From: Hymenobacter lapidiphilus
GTDB taxonomy: Bacteria > Bacteroidota > Bacteroidia > Cytophagales > Hymenobacteraceae
Direction: 5' to 3'
Length of the DNA: 64,000 nucleotides
NCBI RefSeq assembly: GCF_003417065.2
Contig: NZ_QVLT01000002.1
Location: forward strand, 1 to 64,000
The position numbers were made by a program, and so were the translations under genes. Position 1 is the stretch's first letter. Every line of letters starts with the position of its first letter. Of this stretch, positions 61,955-64,000 are shown in pieces. The notes under the pieces were generated by a model. The model was not told where the DNA came from, did not search any database, and saw only the letters and a list, made by a program, of their open reading frames with translations.

Positions 61955-64000
61955 CTATTGCTTGACAACGCGCCGGCTAAACGACTGGCCGTTGCCCTTC
62001 ACCTGCACCAGATAGGTGCCGTTGGGCAGGTTGGTCAGCTGCAGCTCCTGCACGGTGCCGCCGTTCTGACGGAAGGTGCGCAGTACGCGGCCCGTCATAT
62101 CTACCAGCGTTACCTGGTAGCTGCCGGCCGGGGCTCCGCTCAGGTCGAGCTTGGCATCCTGGGCAGCAGTAGCAGGGCTTGGGTACACGTCAATCAGCGT
62201 GCGGGCCGTGAGGGGGAAGCGCACGACCTGCACTTCGCTCAGGGCTGCGGTACCGTCGGTGTCCACCTGGCGCAGGCGATAGTATACCAGGCCGGCAGGG
62301 GCCTGGGTAGCTACCTGCGCATCGGTGAAGTCGTAGGAAGTGGTTGCCTGGGTCGAGCCCTGGCCTTTCACCTCACCCACGGCCACGAAGCCGCGGCCAT
62401 CGAAGCTGCGCTCCACTACAAAGTAGTCGTTGTTGAGCTCCTGGGCCGTCTTCCAGTTCAGGCGGGCATTCAGGCCGGCGGCCTGGGCCCCGAAGCTTAC
62501 CAGCGTTACGGGCAGCGGCCTCGTGTTCGGCAGGATGGCCGTATTGCCCGAGAACTCCGAGGTCCCTTGAGCAGAAAGTGTAGCGGTGGCCGTCAAGCGG
62601 ACGGTACCGGCAGTTATTGCCGCCTGTTGAGCGGCGGGCAAGCTGCTGATAGGGACGCTGAAAACGAAGATGGGCGCGTTAGTTTCACTGCCTTGGTTGA
62701 TCCCATTTACGTTTCCGCTATAGCTACCGGTTCTGGCAGTAAGGTCGTCTGCAGAACCTTCGATACGCGTGAACAGGAAAGTCTCACCTTCGCCAAAGGT
62801 TGCGGGATTCTGCTCGGAAATAAAGAACTCAATGGTGCTGCCGGCGGGTGCGTAGCCCGTTACCTCCAGGTTACCGTTGAAAACAGAGGCCCGGTAGATA
62901 ACCGGGAAGTTAAGCATACCATTGGCACCGGAAGCGGCGGTTTTACCATTGGCATTCAGCGTTACGCCATCACCGTCGAAGCCTTGTCCAGCTGTCAAGT
63001 CAATACCAAGATCTTTCTCAGGGTCTGTGCTGTCACTATGGCCGCTGAAGGAGTTTTGCGAGAAGCGGTTACCGGAGGTTCCACCGTTAGCAATAATACC
63101 GTCGGAATCATTGCCGGTAATCGTGTTGGTCAAAAACAAGTTGTCCTGCCCGAAGCGAATCCGGATGCCAGCGTTGTTTAGCGTGGCTGCTCCAGCACCG
63201 TTACCGCTAATTATATTGGTCTCAAATCGGTTGCCCGTATTAGTGACGGCTGTACCATTGCCACCACCGGTACCCAGCGCAATACCGGAGCCGGCATTAT
63301 TGCTGATCGTGTTGCCGGTTATCGTATTGTTAGTAGCGCCTTCCAGCACAATGCCGAAGCCGTCAGTAGCTGTAACGCTGCCCGTCACGCCAGTTGTGCT
63401 TGTACCGTTACGCAGGATGCTGTTCTTGACTTCAACTCCCGTCACGCCATTCTCCAACCGCACCCCGGCGGTGGCGTTTTCATAGGCCGTCACGTCGTCC
63501 ACAACAGAACCAGTAGTGGCCGCGCCGTTCAGCGTGATGGCTGCTCCTTGTGATACGTCACCCGTTGTGGAAACGCCCGTGCCTCTGGCACCAGTCAGTC
63601 CCAAACTCACAAAGCGGGTATTGGCCGCCGTTGTCTCAAGGCCGCCAAACGTGGCGAAGTTGATAGTTACTTCCGGGCCCTTGGTAACACCAGCCACCGC
63701 AGCTACTTTCTCCCCCGTGGCAATCCGGCTACCATTTATTCTGGTATTAGCATCCGTAATGATCGGCAGAGCCGACGCCAGGGTGATGATAAAGCCGTTG
63801 GCGGCAATGTAACCGCTGGGAGCAGCGACCCCAGCACGCAGACCGTTGGTAGTGGTAGTACCGTCAGGGATTACAAAGTTGGCAAACTCGACACCTGCTG
63901 CTGCAGCCTGGAAGGTGTCATCTTGGTCCAGCCCAGCGTTGGTCAGGGCATTGCTATTGAGGATGAACTGCCGTAAGGAGCCTTGCCCGGCGTCTCTGGT
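61955..64000 (-). CDS. T9SS type A sorting-domain protein with parallel beta-helix (5' end outside window)
   Basis: At least 681 residues; the frame remains open through 64000. The visible N-terminal part contains a GSLRQFILNSNAL segment like a CSLREA-type motif, then right-handed beta-helix repeats (GFGIVLEGATNNTITGNTISNNAGSGIALG; NSFSGHSDS). A linker leads to a WKTAQELNNDYFVVERSFDG fibronectin-like stretch and a C-terminal T9SS sorting domain (YPSPATAAQDAKLDLSG; GRVLRTF; NGTYLVQVKGNGQSFSRRVVKQ). It would be secreted and anchored on the cell surface by the T9SS, whose gldJ and PorP/SprF parts lie in this window. Likely an adhesin or glycan-binding protein. Confidence 0.88.
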   Translation of the reverse strand, partial: TRDAGQGSLRQFILNSNALTNAGLDQDDTFQAAAAGVEFANFVIPDGTTTTNGLRAGVAAPSGYIAANGFIITLASALPIITDANTRINGSRIATGEKVAAVAGVTKGPEVTINFATFGGLETTAANTRFVSLGLTGARGTGVSTTGDVSQGAAITLNGAATTGSVVDDVTAYENATAGVRLENGVTGVEVKNSILRNGTSTTGVTGSVTATDGFGIVLEGATNNTITGNTISNNAGSGIALGTGGGNGTAVTNTGNRFETNIISGNGAGAATLNNAGIRIRFGQDNLFLTNTITGNDSDGIIANGGTSGNRFSQNSFSGHSDSTDPEKDLGIDLTAGQGFDGDGVTLNANGKTAASGANGMLNFPVIYRASVFNGNLEVTGYAPAGSTIEFFISEQNPATFGEGETFLFTRIEGSADDLTARTGSYSGNVNGINQGSETNAPIFVFSVPISSLPAAQQAAITAGTVRLTATATLSAQGTSEFSGNTAILPNTRPLPVTLVSFGAQAAGLNARLNWKTAQELNNDYFVVERSFDGRGFVAVGEVKGQGSTQATTSYDFTDAQVATQAPAGLVYYRLRQVDTDGTAALSEVQVVRFPLTARTLIDVYPSPATAAQDAKLDLSGAPAGSYQVTLVDMTGRVLRTFRQNGGTVQELQLTNLPNGTYLVQVKGNGQSFSRRVVKQ

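Overview
The window looks like chromosomal DNA of a GC-rich Bacteroidota of the Hymenobacter type. Evidence: a type IX secretion (T9SS) sorting domain, GldJ and PorP/SprF proteins, many Bacteroidota-only lipoprotein and DUF families (DUF4382, DUF4783, DUF5686, DUF6799), TAnnTTTG-type -7 boxes, and no Shine-Dalgarno sequences. No rRNA, tRNA or CRISPR array was seen.

Layout. 1-131 is the tail of an IS481-type transposase. 367-8263 is a surface-polysaccharide cluster: a WecE-like sugar aminotransferase on + converges on a tight minus-strand run of a truncated Wzx-like flippase, a GT61 enzyme and four GT4-like glycosyltransferases. At about 8265 the flippase fragment is joined to a 3'-truncated ThiF/MoeB-type gene, a chimeric junction with an abrupt rise in GC. 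9174-13456 has two copies of a small two-gene cassette (a 139-aa protein plus a short secreted protein) around a GNAT-nitrilase fusion. 13534-16138 is a BlaI/M56 regulatory pair whose protease ends in a TonB-plug-like domain, with a stand-alone plug-like protein next to it. 16302-28147 is a stress and envelope region: OmpA, CbpA/CbpM, RlpA, GH25 lysozyme, Hsp20, PPK2, an orphan acyl carrier protein with a short HlyD-like adaptor, an Rrf2 regulator and a broken pirin. 28294-34008 has an old-yellow-enzyme homolog and tandem M13 peptidases, the second frameshifted. 34178-49458 is mostly housekeeping: ZIP transporter, NadC, GpmI, PrfA, ExoIII, ComF. 49662-52051 is gldJ with a PorP/SprF gene. 52352-64000 holds AsmA, DUF4382, a cyclase, a DUF5686 outer-membrane protein, a frameshifted thioredoxin-reductase-like gene and the 3' part of a T9SS cargo protein.

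Two patterns cut across the window. First, intergenic spaces carry long inverted-repeat elements with different cores, many sharing an AGAACG-type terminus. They look like a MITE-like or hairpin family, and two of them supply the stop codon of a neighbouring gene. Second, three genes (pirin, M13 peptidase, TrxR-like) are broken by a single small lesion each. This means either recent decay or base-level sequence errors, and it matters for how the chimeric junction is read.

Coordinates use the start codon I judged real. Several of the longest open frames begin inside repeats or run antisense to real genes and were left out.
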